From Anaerolineales bacterium (lineage in GTDB: Bacteria; Chloroflexota; Anaerolineae; Anaerolineales; Villigracilaceae): 64,000 nt of DNA. This document shows, piece after piece, positions 52,011-60,351 of the stretch. The position numbers were made by a program, and so were the translations under genes. The stretch is taken from NCBI GenBank assembly GCA_016932715.1, contig JAFGCG010000090.1:1-64000 (forward strand). The letters are read 5' to 3'. The notes beneath the pieces were generated by a model. That model made no database searches, had not been told where the DNA came from, and was given only the letters and a program-made list of their open reading frames with translations. Position 1 is the stretch's first letter; each line of letters starts with the position of its first letter.

Positions 52011-52514
52011 ATGCTATTCAAAGTTGGTGACTGCGTTGTCCACCCCAAGCACGGGGTTGGATCTGTAGCGAAATTGGAAATCAGGGAATTTGTGGCCGGT
52101 ATGACGCTCCCCTATTATGAAGTCGAACTGCCCCAAACTACTTTGTGGGTACCGATGCGACTGTCGACCTCCGGACTGCGTAAGCTGGCATTGAAAAGTG
52201 AAATTAACCGCTGCCGTGAGTTGCTGAAAGCCCTGGCTTCGCCATTGAGTGAAAATCCCCGCGTCCGACAGGTGGAGCTGACGGATCATTTGAAGTTGGC
52301 GACCTTTAAATCCCAATGTGAGGTCGTCCGCGATCTGACCGCCTATGGCTGGCACAAACCGCTAAGCTGGGGGCTTTCAGATTTCCTGAAGGTCATATAC
52401 GATGTGTTATGCCAGGAATGGGCTGTTGTAGAGGGAATCCCTGTGTGGCAAGCCGCGCAGGAAATCGATGCCTTGTTAGAGCAGGGCAGGCAGAAAAATA
52501 GTTTGCCCGCTTGA
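52011..52514 (+). CDS. CarD/CdnL-like transcription factor
   Basis: A 167-aa protein with the N-terminal CarD/TRCF RNA-polymerase-binding domain (MLFKVGDCVVHPKHGVGSVAKLEIREF...YYEVELPQTTLWVPMRLSTSGLRKL) and a helical C-terminal DNA-contacting region (about 70-160). CarD proteins stabilise open promoter complexes, often at rRNA genes. ATG 52011 has GAGG upstream; a TTG at 51993 would add six residues. A promoter and terminator lie in the short upstream gap, and it has its own terminator. Confidence 0.85.
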   Translation: MLFKVGDCVVHPKHGVGSVAKLEIREFVAGMTLPYYEVELPQTTLWVPMRLSTSGLRKLALKSEINRCRELLKALASPLSENPRVRQVELTDHLKLATFKSQCEVVRDLTAYGWHKPLSWGLSDFLKVIYDVLCQEWAVVEGIPVWQAAQEIDALLEQGRQKNSLPA

Positions 52515-52524
52515 ACACTTATTT

Positions 52525-52551
52525 GCCACTCCATCCCGGAGTGGCTTTTTT
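52525..52551 (+). terminator. Terminator of the CarD-like gene
   Basis: GCCACTCC/GGAGTGGC stem with a 5-nt loop and six Ts. Confidence 0.9.
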
Positions 52552-52573
52552 GTCGGGGGGGGTAAATTCGACA

Positions 52574-52603
52574 GAAGAAAAAAGACCCCGCGTAGTCTCG
52601 GGG
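52574..52603 (-). terminator. Terminator of tRNA-Thr
   Basis: On the minus strand CCCCG and CGGGG pair around an 8-nt loop, followed by TCTTTTTT. Confidence 0.8.
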
Positions 52604-52619
52604 ATAAAATGACCTGGTG

Positions 52620-52692
52620 AGCCACCGACGAGAGTCGAACTCGTGACCTACGCATTACGAGTGCGTCGCTCTGCCAACTGAGCTACGGTGGC
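52620..52692 (-). tRNA. tRNA-Thr (CGT)
   Basis: Minus-strand cloverleaf: acceptor GCCACCG/CGGTGGC, D arm GCTC-AGTTGGCAGA-GC, anticodon stem ACGCA/TGCGT with loop CTCGTAA (anticodon CGT), and T arm CGAG-TTCGACT-CTCG. CCA is not encoded. Confidence 0.94.
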
Positions 52693-52713
52693 ATCTCTAA
52701 TTGCGAGCAATAT

Positions 52714-52742
52714 TTTACCATAATCGATGGGCGATTTATAAT
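52714..52742 (+). promoter_or_regulatory. Promoter of the GIY-YIG gene (leaderless)
   Basis: TTTACC (52714-52719), a 17-base spacer and TATAAT (52737-52742). ATG 52750 lies seven bases after the -10, at the expected transcription start. It diverges from tRNA-Thr. Confidence 0.7.
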
Positions 52743-52749
52743 GTTTGGC

Positions 52750-53412
52750 ATGAAAAGAAGTGGCATATATCTTTGGTCTCTTGGTGGTGTTCCCAAGTAT
52801 GTCGGAAAGTCTGTTGACGTTCATTATCGAATGATGCGTAATCACAATGATAATGAAGTTTTGCATCGCGCGATTCAAAAGTATGGTTATGACGCCTTCA
52901 AGAAAGAGATTGTTTGTTACTGCGAACCAGACGAATTGAACAAGCTTGAAGAGCATTACATCAGAGAATTGCATACTCATCGTTCAGAGAATGGGTATAA
53001 CCTGACCTGGGGAGGAGATGGGGTTGGCGCAGGTGAGGACCATCCGTTATATGGGGTGACGGGCGAAGATCATCCATCCTGGGGAAGGAAGAATTCAACA
53101 GAAACGCTCCAGAGAATGTCTGATGCTCACAAAGGAATCACTCATTCAGACGAAGCAAAGAAAAAAATCGCCCTTGCTAAACTTGGTGAAAGAAACCCCT
53201 TCTTTGGGAAGAAACCCGATACTGCATCGTCCAGATATTTCGGAGTAAGTAAATCTGTTAGAGACAATAAATATCATTACTGGAAGGCAACAGTAACAAT
53301 GAATGGAAGAACAAAACATATTGGCTATTTCAAAACAGAAATTGAGGCAGCGCAAGCCTTTAATGATTATGTTGTTGAGCATAAATTGCCCTACCCCTTA
53401 AATGATGTTTAG
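52750..53412 (+). CDS. Free-standing homing-type endonuclease (GIY-YIG, NUMOD3, AP2)
   Basis: A 220-aa protein. The N-terminal GIY-YIG nuclease has GIYLWSLGGVPKYVGKS with the following Arg (HYRMMRNH) and a later Glu (LEEHYIRELH). NUMOD3-type DNA-binding repeats follow (PSWGRKNSTETLQRMSDAHKG, HSDEAKKKIALAKLGERNPFFG). The last 60 residues match an AP2-like DNA-binding domain (YFGVSKSVRDNKYHYWKATV, IGYFKTEIEAAQAFNDYV). Such enzymes cut specific sites and spread their own gene. Its DNA is clearly AT-richer than its neighbours, consistent with transfer. ATG 52750 fits a leaderless mRNA; ATG 52741 overlaps the -10. It stands 58 bases from the tRNA-Thr 5' end. Confidence 0.85.
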   Translation: MKRSGIYLWSLGGVPKYVGKSVDVHYRMMRNHNDNEVLHRAIQKYGYDAFKKEIVCYCEPDELNKLEEHYIRELHTHRSENGYNLTWGGDGVGAGEDHPLYGVTGEDHPSWGRKNSTETLQRMSDAHKGITHSDEAKKKIALAKLGERNPFFGKKPDTASSRYFGVSKSVRDNKYHYWKATVTMNGRTKHIGYFKTEIEAAQAFNDYVVEHKLPYPLNDV

Positions 53413-53496
53413 AGAGGCTCTCAGTTTCTCCAATTGCTCTATGGAAACTCGCAAGATTTCAACCTCTCGCTACGTCTAGGATGGTAGGAAAAATCA

Positions 53497-54768
53497 ATGT
53501 TACGAATCGCGATGATCTCTTACCACACCTGTCCGCTCGCGACCCTGGGCGGCAAGGATACTGGCGGAATGAACGTCTATGTCCGCGAACTGACGCGCCA
53601 GCTGGGCAAAATGGGCATTCATGTGGACGTGTTTACGCGTTCGCAGGACGATCATGTCCCGCATGTGCTGCACGAGCTGGGCTACGGCAACCGCGTAGTC
53701 CATGTGCCCGCAGGACCGGAGCATCCCATCCCGAAAGAGGAGTTAGCAAGCTACATCCCGCAGTTTGTGGAAGGCGTCAAATATTTTGCCTGTGAAAAAG
53801 GCATCCGGTACGACATCATTCACAGCCATTACTGGATGTCCGGGATCGCAGCCGAGTCGCTTTCCAACGCCTGGGGCGGGATTCCGATTGTGCAGATGTT
53901 CCACACCCTGGGCGAGATGAAGAATCGCATCGCGCGCTCGGAGGCGGAACGCGAGGGCGAGTATCGCGTCAATGGTGAGAAGCAGGTCCTCCGGCGCGCG
54001 GACCGGGTGGTCGTCGCCACGATCGCCGAATTGACACAGCTGCGTTTCCTATACAAAGCGAATGCGGCGAAGATGGTCATCATTCCTCCCGGCGTGGACG
54101 TCTGTCACTTTTACCCCATCCCGCCCGACGAAGCCAAGCTGTATGTGGGCTTGCAGCCCGACGACCGGATGGTGTTGTATGTGGGACGGATCGAACCGCT
54201 CAAAGGTGTGGATACACTGATCGAGGCAATGCACTGTCTGCGGTGGAAGGAGGTGGAACCTGTCCACCTGGCGATCATCGGCGGCGAGCCATCTGCCTCG
54301 CCGCGCGCGATGAGCGGGGAGATGGCGCGCCTGCAAAAGTTGTGCGATGACTTGTGTGTGGGGCAGACGGTTGTCTTTCTCGGCAAACGTGACCAGGATA
54401 AGCTGCCTTACTACTATTCCGCGGCGGAACTGGTGGTGATGCCCTCGCATTATGAGTCGTTTGGCATGGTCGCTTTGGAAGCGATGGCATGCGGGACACC
54501 GGTCATCGCCTCGGAGGTGGGCGGCCTGGCATATCTGGTCAGGGATGGGGAAACGGGCTTTACCATTCCCGACCAGGAGCCGGATACACTGTGCGAAAAA
54601 ATATCCTGGCTGTTGAATGACCACGATCTGCACACGACCATGAGCCAGCGCGCCGTGGAATACGCCCAGGATTACGCCTGGGAAAAAATCGCCAACCAGA
54701 TCGTGGATCTGTATCAGGGATTGGTGAAAACAAAAAGCATAGGTCAGGAGACCTTGTACCAGCAATAG
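53497..54768 (+). CDS. GT4-family glycosyltransferase (MshA/sucrose-synthase-like)
   Basis: A 423-aa retaining GT-B glycosyltransferase: N-terminal acceptor domain with GGKDTGGMNVYVRELTRQLGKMGI and IIHSHYWMSG, and C-terminal nucleotide-sugar domain with VLYVGRIEPLKGVDTLIEAM and the EX7E element ESFGMVALE followed by AMACGTPVIASEVGGL. It resembles MshA (GlcNAc-inositol-phosphate synthase) in the first 60 residues, but mycothiol synthesis cannot be assumed here because no other msh gene is in view. AGGAA lies ahead of ATG 53497. It is convergent with the DUF218 gene at a 12-base gap. Confidence 0.85.
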   Translation: MLRIAMISYHTCPLATLGGKDTGGMNVYVRELTRQLGKMGIHVDVFTRSQDDHVPHVLHELGYGNRVVHVPAGPEHPIPKEELASYIPQFVEGVKYFACEKGIRYDIIHSHYWMSGIAAESLSNAWGGIPIVQMFHTLGEMKNRIARSEAEREGEYRVNGEKQVLRRADRVVVATIAELTQLRFLYKANAAKMVIIPPGVDVCHFYPIPPDEAKLYVGLQPDDRMVLYVGRIEPLKGVDTLIEAMHCLRWKEVEPVHLAIIGGEPSASPRAMSGEMARLQKLCDDLCVGQTVVFLGKRDQDKLPYYYSAAELVVMPSHYESFGMVALEAMACGTPVIASEVGGLAYLVRDGETGFTIPDQEPDTLCEKISWLLNDHDLHTTMSQRAVEYAQDYAWEKIANQIVDLYQGLVKTKSIGQETLYQQ

Positions 54769-54780
54769 TTTATATGGGCT

Positions 54781-55419
54781 CTAAAGGCATTTATTGAGGT
54801 TCAGCAGGTAGCTTCCATAGGAATAGACCTCACGAACCAGAAAGCCTGCCTTGCGATCGAACGACTGGTACCGGCTGGTCGGCGTCGGCGAGGACAGCGC
54901 CTCCAGCCCGATGCTCTCTGCCAGCCACATGGTCCTGCGCATGTGCAGCGGGTCGCTGACGAGCAGGACCTGGTCCATGCCGTTCGCCTCGATAATGCGC
55001 TTTGCCCCCTGCAGATTAAGACAGGTGCTGTAGGATTCCGTTTCGATAAAGATGCGCTCTGCCGGCACGCCTTGTGCGAGCGCGTACTCTCTGGCTGCCT
55101 CCGACTCGGATAGTTTGTCGTTCCCGGCGAGCCCGCCTGTGAAAATAATGCTTTCCACGATGCCTTGCCGGTAGAGATTAATGGCATGGTTGATCCGTTC
55201 TCGAAACACCGGCGAAGGCCGATCCCCATAGACGGTGGCGCCCAGCACAACGGCCGCGTCGGCAGGGGCGTAGCTGCTGATTAAAGAGAACGAATAGATT
55301 TCTCTCGCTAACACAGTTCCTGCCGCCAGGAGAGATATCAGGAATGCAATCAAAGTCCTGCGCAATAGTCTCTTTAGCACTCTCAAGGGTGTGAATGTAT
55401 GTTGATTTGGCGACTGCAT
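54781..55419 (-). CDS. DUF218 (YdcF/SanA-like) membrane protein
   Basis: A 212-aa protein with one N-terminal helix (about 22-45) and an extracytoplasmic DUF218 domain: AVVLGATVYGDRPSPVFRERINHAINLYRQG, IIFTGGLAGNDKLSESEAAREYALAQGVP, IETESYSTCLNLQGAKRII and VLLVSDPLHMRRTMWLAESIG. SanA/YdcF/ElyC proteins affect envelope integrity or lipid-carrier use. Function in detail is unknown. Confidence 0.85.
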   Translation of the reverse strand: MQSPNQHTFTPLRVLKRLLRRTLIAFLISLLAAGTVLAREIYSFSLISSYAPADAAVVLGATVYGDRPSPVFRERINHAINLYRQGIVESIIFTGGLAGNDKLSESEAAREYALAQGVPAERIFIETESYSTCLNLQGAKRIIEANGMDQVLLVSDPLHMRRTMWLAESIGLEALSSPTPTSRYQSFDRKAGFLVREVYSYGSYLLNLNKCL

Positions 55420-55528
55420 AACTCCCTAGACGACCATCCCTGCTTTGGGCTTACTCTCAGCCGCCGTGGAATATATCGAGGACTGAAAATGGCGCAGGCC
55501 GGGTCCCACAGGGATGCTCACCTGCACT

Positions 55529-55557
55529 CCCCGGCACCTGCGTCCGGGGCAGGTGTG
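55529..55557. repeat. Dispersed GC-rich hairpin repeat, copy 2
   Basis: Differs from the copy at 1358-1386 at one base (T for C in the loop). It sits in the 213-base gap between the DUF218 and NYN genes. Confidence 0.7.
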
Positions 55558-55632
55558 CCGCTGCGCGGCTAAGCGCGGGCGCAAGTGTCGCGAAGACCAT
55601 GTGCCAGCAACGATTTTGATAGTCTATCCGTA

Positions 55633-56391
55633 TTATTCCTTCATCTTCACATAAAAGATCAGTTGACCCTCTAAATCCTTTGTGCGCATTTCGAACTTGT
55701 CTTTGAGTTTGTTCAGCATGCGTGAGAGCTGCTTGTGCCCGTAGGTGCGCGGATCGAAGCCCGGGTCCACCTGGTAGATGGCATTGCCCATCACGTCCAG
55801 CCGCGCCCAGCCGTCCTGTCCCATCGCCATTTCGAATGCCTGGCTCAGGACGGGCATGGGATCAGGCTCTTCCTTTTCATCTTTTGTCTTTCTGGTTCGA
55901 CTGGTCTGTGTCCGTTTTTGCTGCGCGGCTTTTGTCTCTGCCACCAGGTTTTCGGTGTAGACGAACAGGTCACAGGCATTGACAAAAGGCTTCGGCGTCT
56001 TCTTCTCGCCGATGCCCATGACGAAGACCCCCGTCTCACGGATGCGCGTAGCAAGACGCGTGTAATCGCTGTCAGAGGAGACCAGGCAGAATCCATCCAC
56101 CACGCCCGAGTGCAGGATGTCCATGGCGTCGATGATCATGGCGCTGTCGGTTGCGTTCTTTCCCACGGTGTAACGGAACTGCTGGATAGGCTGGAAAGCA
56201 TGGTAGTTCAGCGTTTCCTTCCAGGAATTCATACTGTTGGTGGTCCAGTCCCCGTAGATACGGCGGACAGTGACCTGTCCATGGCGGCCCGCCTCCACAA
56301 GCATTTGAGGCAGCAGGGAAGACTGGGCGTTATCGCCGTCTATCAGCACGGCGATCCTTTGACGACCATTGATTAGTTTTTCGTTTGGCAT
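55633..56391 (-). CDS. NYN-domain (LabA-like) ribonuclease with LOTUS/OST-HTH tail
   Basis: A 252-aa protein. The N-terminal NYN/PIN-like domain has the acidic residues of this nuclease fold: AVLIDGDNAQ, KNATDSAMIIDAMDIL and LVSSDSDYTRLATRIRETG. A Lys/Glu-rich linker follows (about 155-180). The C-terminal 70 residues match an OST-HTH/LOTUS RNA-binding domain (DVMGNAIYQVDPGFDPRTYGHKQLSRMLNKL). It probably degrades or processes RNA. The mRNA is nearly leaderless, as TATAAT ends nine bases before the ATG. Confidence 0.88.
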   Translation of the reverse strand: MPNEKLINGRQRIAVLIDGDNAQSSLLPQMLVEAGRHGQVTVRRIYGDWTTNSMNSWKETLNYHAFQPIQQFRYTVGKNATDSAMIIDAMDILHSGVVDGFCLVSSDSDYTRLATRIRETGVFVMGIGEKKTPKPFVNACDLFVYTENLVAETKAAQQKRTQTSRTRKTKDEKEEPDPMPVLSQAFEMAMGQDGWARLDVMGNAIYQVDPGFDPRTYGHKQLSRMLNKLKDKFEMRTKDLEGQLIFYVKMKE

Positions 56392-56400
56392 AGTAGTGTG

Positions 56401-56406
56401 ATTATA
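56401..56406 (-). promoter_or_regulatory. -10 box of the NYN gene
   Basis: A perfect TATAAT on the minus strand, nine bases before ATG 56391. No convincing -35 is seen. Confidence 0.5.
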
Positions 56407-56590
56407 GTGGACTCCTCGCCACAGAGTAAGGCTTTCTCAACGTCTGGAGTCGAGAGTTTTTGTATACGGATCTCACGGACCAGACGGATTTTTCCGTTTT
56501 CTCACGGAAGAGACCGTGATGTCCGTGTTATCTCCGTGTACCGAAAGAGGAATTTTGCTTGCACAGCTTTGTTAAAGCCATGGCACGATT

Positions 56591-57253
56591 TTATGGATTA
56601 TTTGGCACCGGTGTGTTCAGGGCTCCCGGCTTCGGCGCAAAGATACCGATGTCCCGGCAGGCATCGGTGCCCACGCGTCGGAATAACCCGTCGTCGCCGG
56701 TCACTTCCACCTGGATGGGTGTCTCTTCCCGGTAGGTGCTGTCCACGGTCAGTTTCAAGGTGACTTTGTGTCCCACGGCCAGGGAGCTGACTTCCATGGT
56801 CTTATCGGGATGTTCGCGTCCTTCATCCAGTGCCTTCAAAGTTGCCTCCAGGTTCGTCAGTTCGACGCCGCCCGTGTTCCTCAAGACGACAAAAGCGTTC
56901 GTGACCTCGCCCATGCCGTGCGTCACATCGATGCTGGTATTGCACCCGAGGATCTCCACGGAGATGGCGGGTCCGCTCGGTGAGCTGGTTTCTATGACGG
57001 CCGGCGTGTGCGAAGGGATCAGTGTCGGTGTAAATGTGGCGGTCGGAAAGAAGAAAGCGGTCGCGGTGGCGACTTGAGGCGTCGGCGTGGCGCTCGCGAC
57101 ACCAATCACAACCGGCGTGGCTGTAAAAATGGAAGGCGTCTTCGTTGGCGGCAGGAATGGGGTGGGAGGGTTGAACGGTCCCGGCTGGATGACCCAGCCG
57201 TTGCAGGATGCCAGCATCAGCATCAGCAGAATCGTTGGAATAGTCTTTTTCAT
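56591..57253 (-). CDS. Secreted lipoprotein with CARDB-like domain
   Basis: A 220-aa lipoprotein: signal peptide with lipobox LASC, a Pro/Thr-rich linker (about 22-90), and a beta-sandwich of about 110 residues (FVVLRNTGGVELTNLEATLKALDEG, SLAVGHKVTLKLTVDS) of the CARDB/NPCBM-associated style seen in adhesion or wall proteins. AGGAG precedes the ATG. It stands alone. Function unknown. Confidence 0.75.
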   Translation of the reverse strand: MKKTIPTILLMLMLASCNGWVIQPGPFNPPTPFLPPTKTPSIFTATPVVIGVASATPTPQVATATAFFFPTATFTPTLIPSHTPAVIETSSPSGPAISVEILGCNTSIDVTHGMGEVTNAFVVLRNTGGVELTNLEATLKALDEGREHPDKTMEVSSLAVGHKVTLKLTVDSTYREETPIQVEVTGDDGLFRRVGTDACRDIGIFAPKPGALNTPVPNNP

Positions 57254-57415
57254 TCTCTTCTCCTGCCTGTTATTGTATCCCGCTTCTTTAAGATGAGCAA
57301 AGCCCCAACGCGCATACGCCCATTAGGTTTAGTTTCTTCGCGTAGTCAAATTATTGTATTTGGGTAACTCGAATGTCTTGCTGAGCCTTCGATAAATATC
57401 GGATTCGAAAGTCTA

Positions 57416-57540
57416 GAGAGTATCTAATTTCGAGGAGACGTGGGATATGTCTCCCTGAGCCCTTCGGCTTCGCTCAGGATAAACTCCGCGAAGGGTCTCC
57501 CGGGAGAATGACATGATCTGTTTGATGTTAGATACTCCCA
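57416..57540. repeat. Possible MITE-like element with terminal inverted repeats
   Basis: A 125-bp segment bounded by GAGAGTATCTAA (57416-57427) and TTAGATACTCCC (57529-57540), which pair at 11 of 12 positions. The interior has further pairing (GGAGAC/GTCTCC, CCTTCG/CGAAGG). It has no coding capacity. It occupies most of the gap after the FAD oxidase stop codon. Target-site duplications are not evident. Confidence 0.4.
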
Positions 57541-57544
57541 AAAT

Positions 57545-58900
57545 CTACAACTGTCCTTTGTCCCCCCAGTTCTCCAGGCTCCTTTGATATTCAGGATCAT
57601 CATACCGTTCTAACGCAAATGAATTTGCGTAGGATGGCAGTTCCGCGCCGGTGACATGCGCCGCGAGCAGTTCGCCAACTCCGCAGGCAGACATGATGCC
57701 GTAACCTGACACCGCGCCGATCACGTAGGCGCCGTCCACGCGGGCGGGACCGACCAGCGGTCGGTTCTCGCGCGTTTTGGTGTAGTAGCCGCCATCGAGC
57801 TGCGGGCGCGGCATCCGGCTGAAATATTCCCTCATACGCGGCAGCATAGCAGCCAGGCCGCGCAGCGCCACCTCCGGATACTGTTCATCCAACTTTGGCG
57901 GCCAAACGGGTTCCATGACCTTGGTTTGATATTCCCACAGCATCAAAATCGTCTGGCTTTCGCCAGCCCCTTCGGGCCGGGTATGCACGCCGGAGGGGAA
58001 CGATTCCGTCAGCCAGCGCATTTCGTCGTCTTCCGCCAGTGCCGCGCGCTCTGCCTCTTCCCAGGGCAGCGACTGCGGATCGGTCCAGATCAATAGCGGC
58101 GCATCGCGTCCGACTACGCCCAGCGGGTCTTTGATCGCAGCTTTGAGATGTAATTCCGTGTGGACAGGCAGGTCAACGCCAAGTAGCTTTCCAACATCTT
58201 TGAGGTATGGTCCCGCGGCGTTGACGAAGATCGGAGAATCGAGGCGTTCGCCCGAACTCAGCCTGACTCCCGTTACACAGCCGCTTGCCAGGTCCACGCC
58301 GGTCACGCGCCCGGATTCAAACCAGACCCCGCGGCTGCGCGCCGTTTCGAGGAGGTACATGCCCAGCTGTTGCGCGCTCAGCCACCCCGCGCGCCGGACG
58401 TGCAGTGCCGCGACCGCGCGTTCCGTGAGATATGGGAAATGTTTACGGATGAGGTCGTTGCCGAGGAGCAGGTCCGCGCCATCGGGCGAGTCGTGAAACC
58501 CCTCCGGGTGCGCGGGTTGGTAGGACGAAGATTCAGACGAGTGAACGCGCCTCAGACCCGCGCCCAGGCTCGAGGTCCGGAATGACTCGCGCTCCAGGTC
58601 CGCCGCGCTGCTTTCGTCGGCGGTCACATACAGATAGCCGCGTCGATTCATCCGAAAGACGTTCCCGCTTGCATCGGCAAACGCTTCCATCAAATCAATG
58701 GAACGATTCATCAACGCCAGCATTTCCGGGTCGGGCCACCAGTTGCGATAGCACTCGGTGGAGCGGTCACTTGTGAAGGAGAGGGGCGGGCGTTCGTCAA
58801 CCAGCAGGATCTTCCCGGCGCCCGCTTTGCTGAGGAAATGCGCGGCAGCGACGCCGGTAATCCCGGCCCCGCAGATGACGATATCAGCTGTCTGGCTCAT
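57545..58900 (-). CDS. FAD-dependent amine/amino-acid oxidase (DAO/sarcosine-oxidase type)
   Basis: A 451-aa flavoprotein. The N-terminal dinucleotide fold is ADIVICGAGITGVAAAHFLSKAGAGKILLVDE; the DAO-type body has GWLSAQQLGMYLLETARSRGV, FVNAAGPYL and the C-terminal FAD contact GAVSGYGIMSACGVGELLA. It would oxidise a secondary or primary amine such as sarcosine, glycine or proline betaine derivatives. ATG 58900 overlaps the stop of the glutaredoxin-like gene (ATGA), so the pair is co-translated. The longer upstream frame is not real. Confidence 0.85.
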   Translation of the reverse strand: MSQTADIVICGAGITGVAAAHFLSKAGAGKILLVDERPPLSFTSDRSTECYRNWWPDPEMLALMNRSIDLMEAFADASGNVFRMNRRGYLYVTADESSAADLERESFRTSSLGAGLRRVHSSESSSYQPAHPEGFHDSPDGADLLLGNDLIRKHFPYLTERAVAALHVRRAGWLSAQQLGMYLLETARSRGVWFESGRVTGVDLASGCVTGVRLSSGERLDSPIFVNAAGPYLKDVGKLLGVDLPVHTELHLKAAIKDPLGVVGRDAPLLIWTDPQSLPWEEAERAALAEDDEMRWLTESFPSGVHTRPEGAGESQTILMLWEYQTKVMEPVWPPKLDEQYPEVALRGLAAMLPRMREYFSRMPRPQLDGGYYTKTRENRPLVGPARVDGAYVIGAVSGYGIMSACGVGELLAAHVTGAELPSYANSFALERYDDPEYQRSLENWGDKGQL

Positions 58901-59163
58901 GCGTATGCAAATTTGGCTTTGAGTTCTTCCCAGTTCGGTTCCACCAGAATGGAGCCATCCGGAAAGATAATGGTCGGAACGCTCTTGCAGCCACGGTTGA
59001 CCTTCATGACAAACTCGGTGGCTTCTGCGTTCCCTTCCAGCCCTACTCGCAGGTGTGGAATCTGGTTCGCTTCGAAGAATCTTTTTGCACGGATACAATC
59101 CGGGCAGTACTCAGTTGTATACATGACTATTTGCGTTGGTGCAGTGGTGTAGAGATCGTTCAT
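58897..59163 (-). CDS. Glutaredoxin-like (mycoredoxin-type) protein
   Basis: An 88-aa thioredoxin-fold protein with the active site EYCPDCIRAKRFF, cis-Pro in KSVPTIIFPDGSILVEP, and no signal peptide. The CPDC pair and length resemble mycoredoxin/NrdH-like proteins rather than classical glutaredoxin (CPYC). ATG 59163 starts the fold; an extension upstream is hydrophobic and unsupported. It is coupled to the flavoenzyme gene, perhaps protecting against the H2O2 that enzyme would release. Confidence 0.85.
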   Translation of the reverse strand: MNDLYTTAPTQIVMYTTEYCPDCIRAKRFFEANQIPHLRVGLEGNAEATEFVMKVNRGCKSVPTIIFPDGSILVEPNWEELKAKFAYA

Positions 59164-59357
59164 GGCTCGATGTTTCCGGCTTTCCTGAGAGATAGGGGGC
59201 GCCAAAAGAAATAGCACCAAAGATGACCAAGGTTGTAACATTGTGTACTATTCGGCGTCCAGTTCTAATAGTAATTAGTTTGGGATGAAGATCGTCAGTA
59301 AAGGTCTTCTTTTGGGCGCTTTTCTGTTCATAAACCCGAGACATTCTTTTCATAAAT

Positions 59358-59390
59358 ACGGGAGTATCGGCTCGATACTCCCGTTTCTTT
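59358..59390. terminator. Intrinsic terminator hairpin
   Basis: A perfect 12-bp stem, ACGGGAGTATCG against CGATACTCCCGT, with a GCT loop. It is T-rich on the plus side (TTCTTTATT) and ATTTAT on the minus side. It lies 25 bases after the stop of the minus-strand gene at 59409. Confidence 0.75.
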
Positions 59391-59408
59391 ATTCTCACGC
59401 GACTGCTC

Positions 59409-59636
59409 TTACATATATTCCTCCGCGGCTTCCCTCAGGATTTCGAAACCGACCGCGATGTTCGTCTGCAGGGAAGCGGGATCCACCTCGGCTCCCGTTT
59501 CGATCTGTTCCAGGATTTTTACCAGAGCGCCTCGCACGCCGCTTGCCCGGTGCGCCCAGTACGAATCGACGGAGATGCGCTCCAGGCGCGGCAGCAGCAG
59601 GCGAATCAATTTATCATTGGGTTGCAGGGATTTCAT
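59409..59636 (-). CDS. Small uncharacterised helical protein
   Basis: A 75-aa soluble protein (MKSLQPNDKLIRLLLPRLERISVDSYWAHRASG...), mostly amphipathic helices, with no known motif. The start ATG is plausible, and a terminator follows the stop. It lies 61 bases downstream of the HNH gene on the same strand. Function unknown. Confidence 0.6.
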   Translation of the reverse strand: MKSLQPNDKLIRLLLPRLERISVDSYWAHRASGVRGALVKILEQIETGAEVDPASLQTNIAVGFEILREAAEEYM

Positions 59637-59697
59637 AGCGGATGAATAACCTGTTCGATATTATACCCAGAGAATTTCCTGCGCCGCGTAACGGGAG

Positions 59698-60135
59698 TTA
59701 CTTCCTTGACCTAAACCAGCCCCTTTCTTTCGCTGTAAGCTTTCTGTGGCAGTTGGCACAAAGCACTTGGGTCTTTTTCAGTTCTTCCTCAAGCCTTGCT
59801 ATATTGGTTACTCTTGTTACCATCTCAGCTATTGCCATATCTTTACTGTGGAGGTGGTGGAACTCAAGTACAACAGGGTTACTCTCACCGCAGGATTCGC
59901 AAGGGTGAGATAACAGATAATTCCACAAGTATTCCCTTACGGTATCACGGTATTCTGCGCTATGCTTTCTGGCATTTGCTATCTGGTACTCCTTATTTCT
60001 CTCGTACCATTCAGCACCGTAAATTTTCCTACAGTCTTTGCAGTAGGATTGTCTTCTTGCTGTAAATCGGTTCCTTAAAGGGAACTCCTCAATATCTTTT
60101 TCAACAAAACATTTGGTACAAACTTTAGTTGCCAT
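59698..60135 (-). CDS. Free-standing HNH endonuclease
   Basis: A 145-aa protein. The N-terminal zinc-ribbon-like part has CTKCFVEKDIEEFP...YCKDCRKIYG; the C-terminal HNH nuclease has a second zinc site and active site in HPCESCGESNPVVLEFHHLHSKD and VLCANCHRKLT. This architecture (CxxC, CxxC, then HNH) is common in phage- or intron-borne homing enzymes. AGGGGGGG precedes ATG 60135. The gene is AT-richer than its surroundings and begins 78 bases downstream of tRNA-Arg. Confidence 0.85.
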   Translation of the reverse strand: MATKVCTKCFVEKDIEEFPLRNRFTARRQSYCKDCRKIYGAEWYERNKEYQIANARKHSAEYRDTVREYLWNYLLSHPCESCGESNPVVLEFHHLHSKDMAIAEMVTRVTNIARLEEELKKTQVLCANCHRKLTAKERGWFRSRK

Positions 60136-60173
60136 AGTCCCCCCCTGAAAGTTTACTCAAGGTCCGCCTGGTA

Positions 60174-60208
60174 TGATTTTAAAATAGCCTGGTTTTTTCC
60201 AGGCTATT
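60174..60208 (-). terminator. Terminator of tRNA-Arg
   Basis: On the minus strand AAATAGCCTGG and CCAGGCTATTT pair over 11 bp around AAAAAA, followed by TTTTAAAAT. Confidence 0.85.
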
Positions 60209-60212
60209 TCCA

Positions 60213-60286
60213 GCGCCCCCGCCGAGGGTCGAACTCGGAAACCTTCAGATTCGAAGTCTGCTACTCTATCCATTGAGCTACGGGGG
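60213..60286 (-). tRNA. tRNA-Arg (TCG)
   Basis: Minus-strand cloverleaf: acceptor GCCCCCG/CGGGGGC, D arm with GCTC-AATGGATAGA-G, anticodon loop CTTCGAA (anticodon TCG), and T arm CCGAG-TTCGACC-CTCGG. One pair of the anticodon stem is imperfect. Confidence 0.9.
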
Positions 60287-60351
60287 CAATACGAGAATTA
60301 CGGGCAGCCCTAATTTTACCAGAGTCCCTTTAAATGCCTGTGAATATTCCC

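Noticed and set aside
53497..54768. Mycothiol biosynthesis (MshA) call
   Set aside because: GT4 similarity alone is not enough, no mshB/C/D gene is present, and the mycoredoxin-like protein at 58897 is only suggestive.
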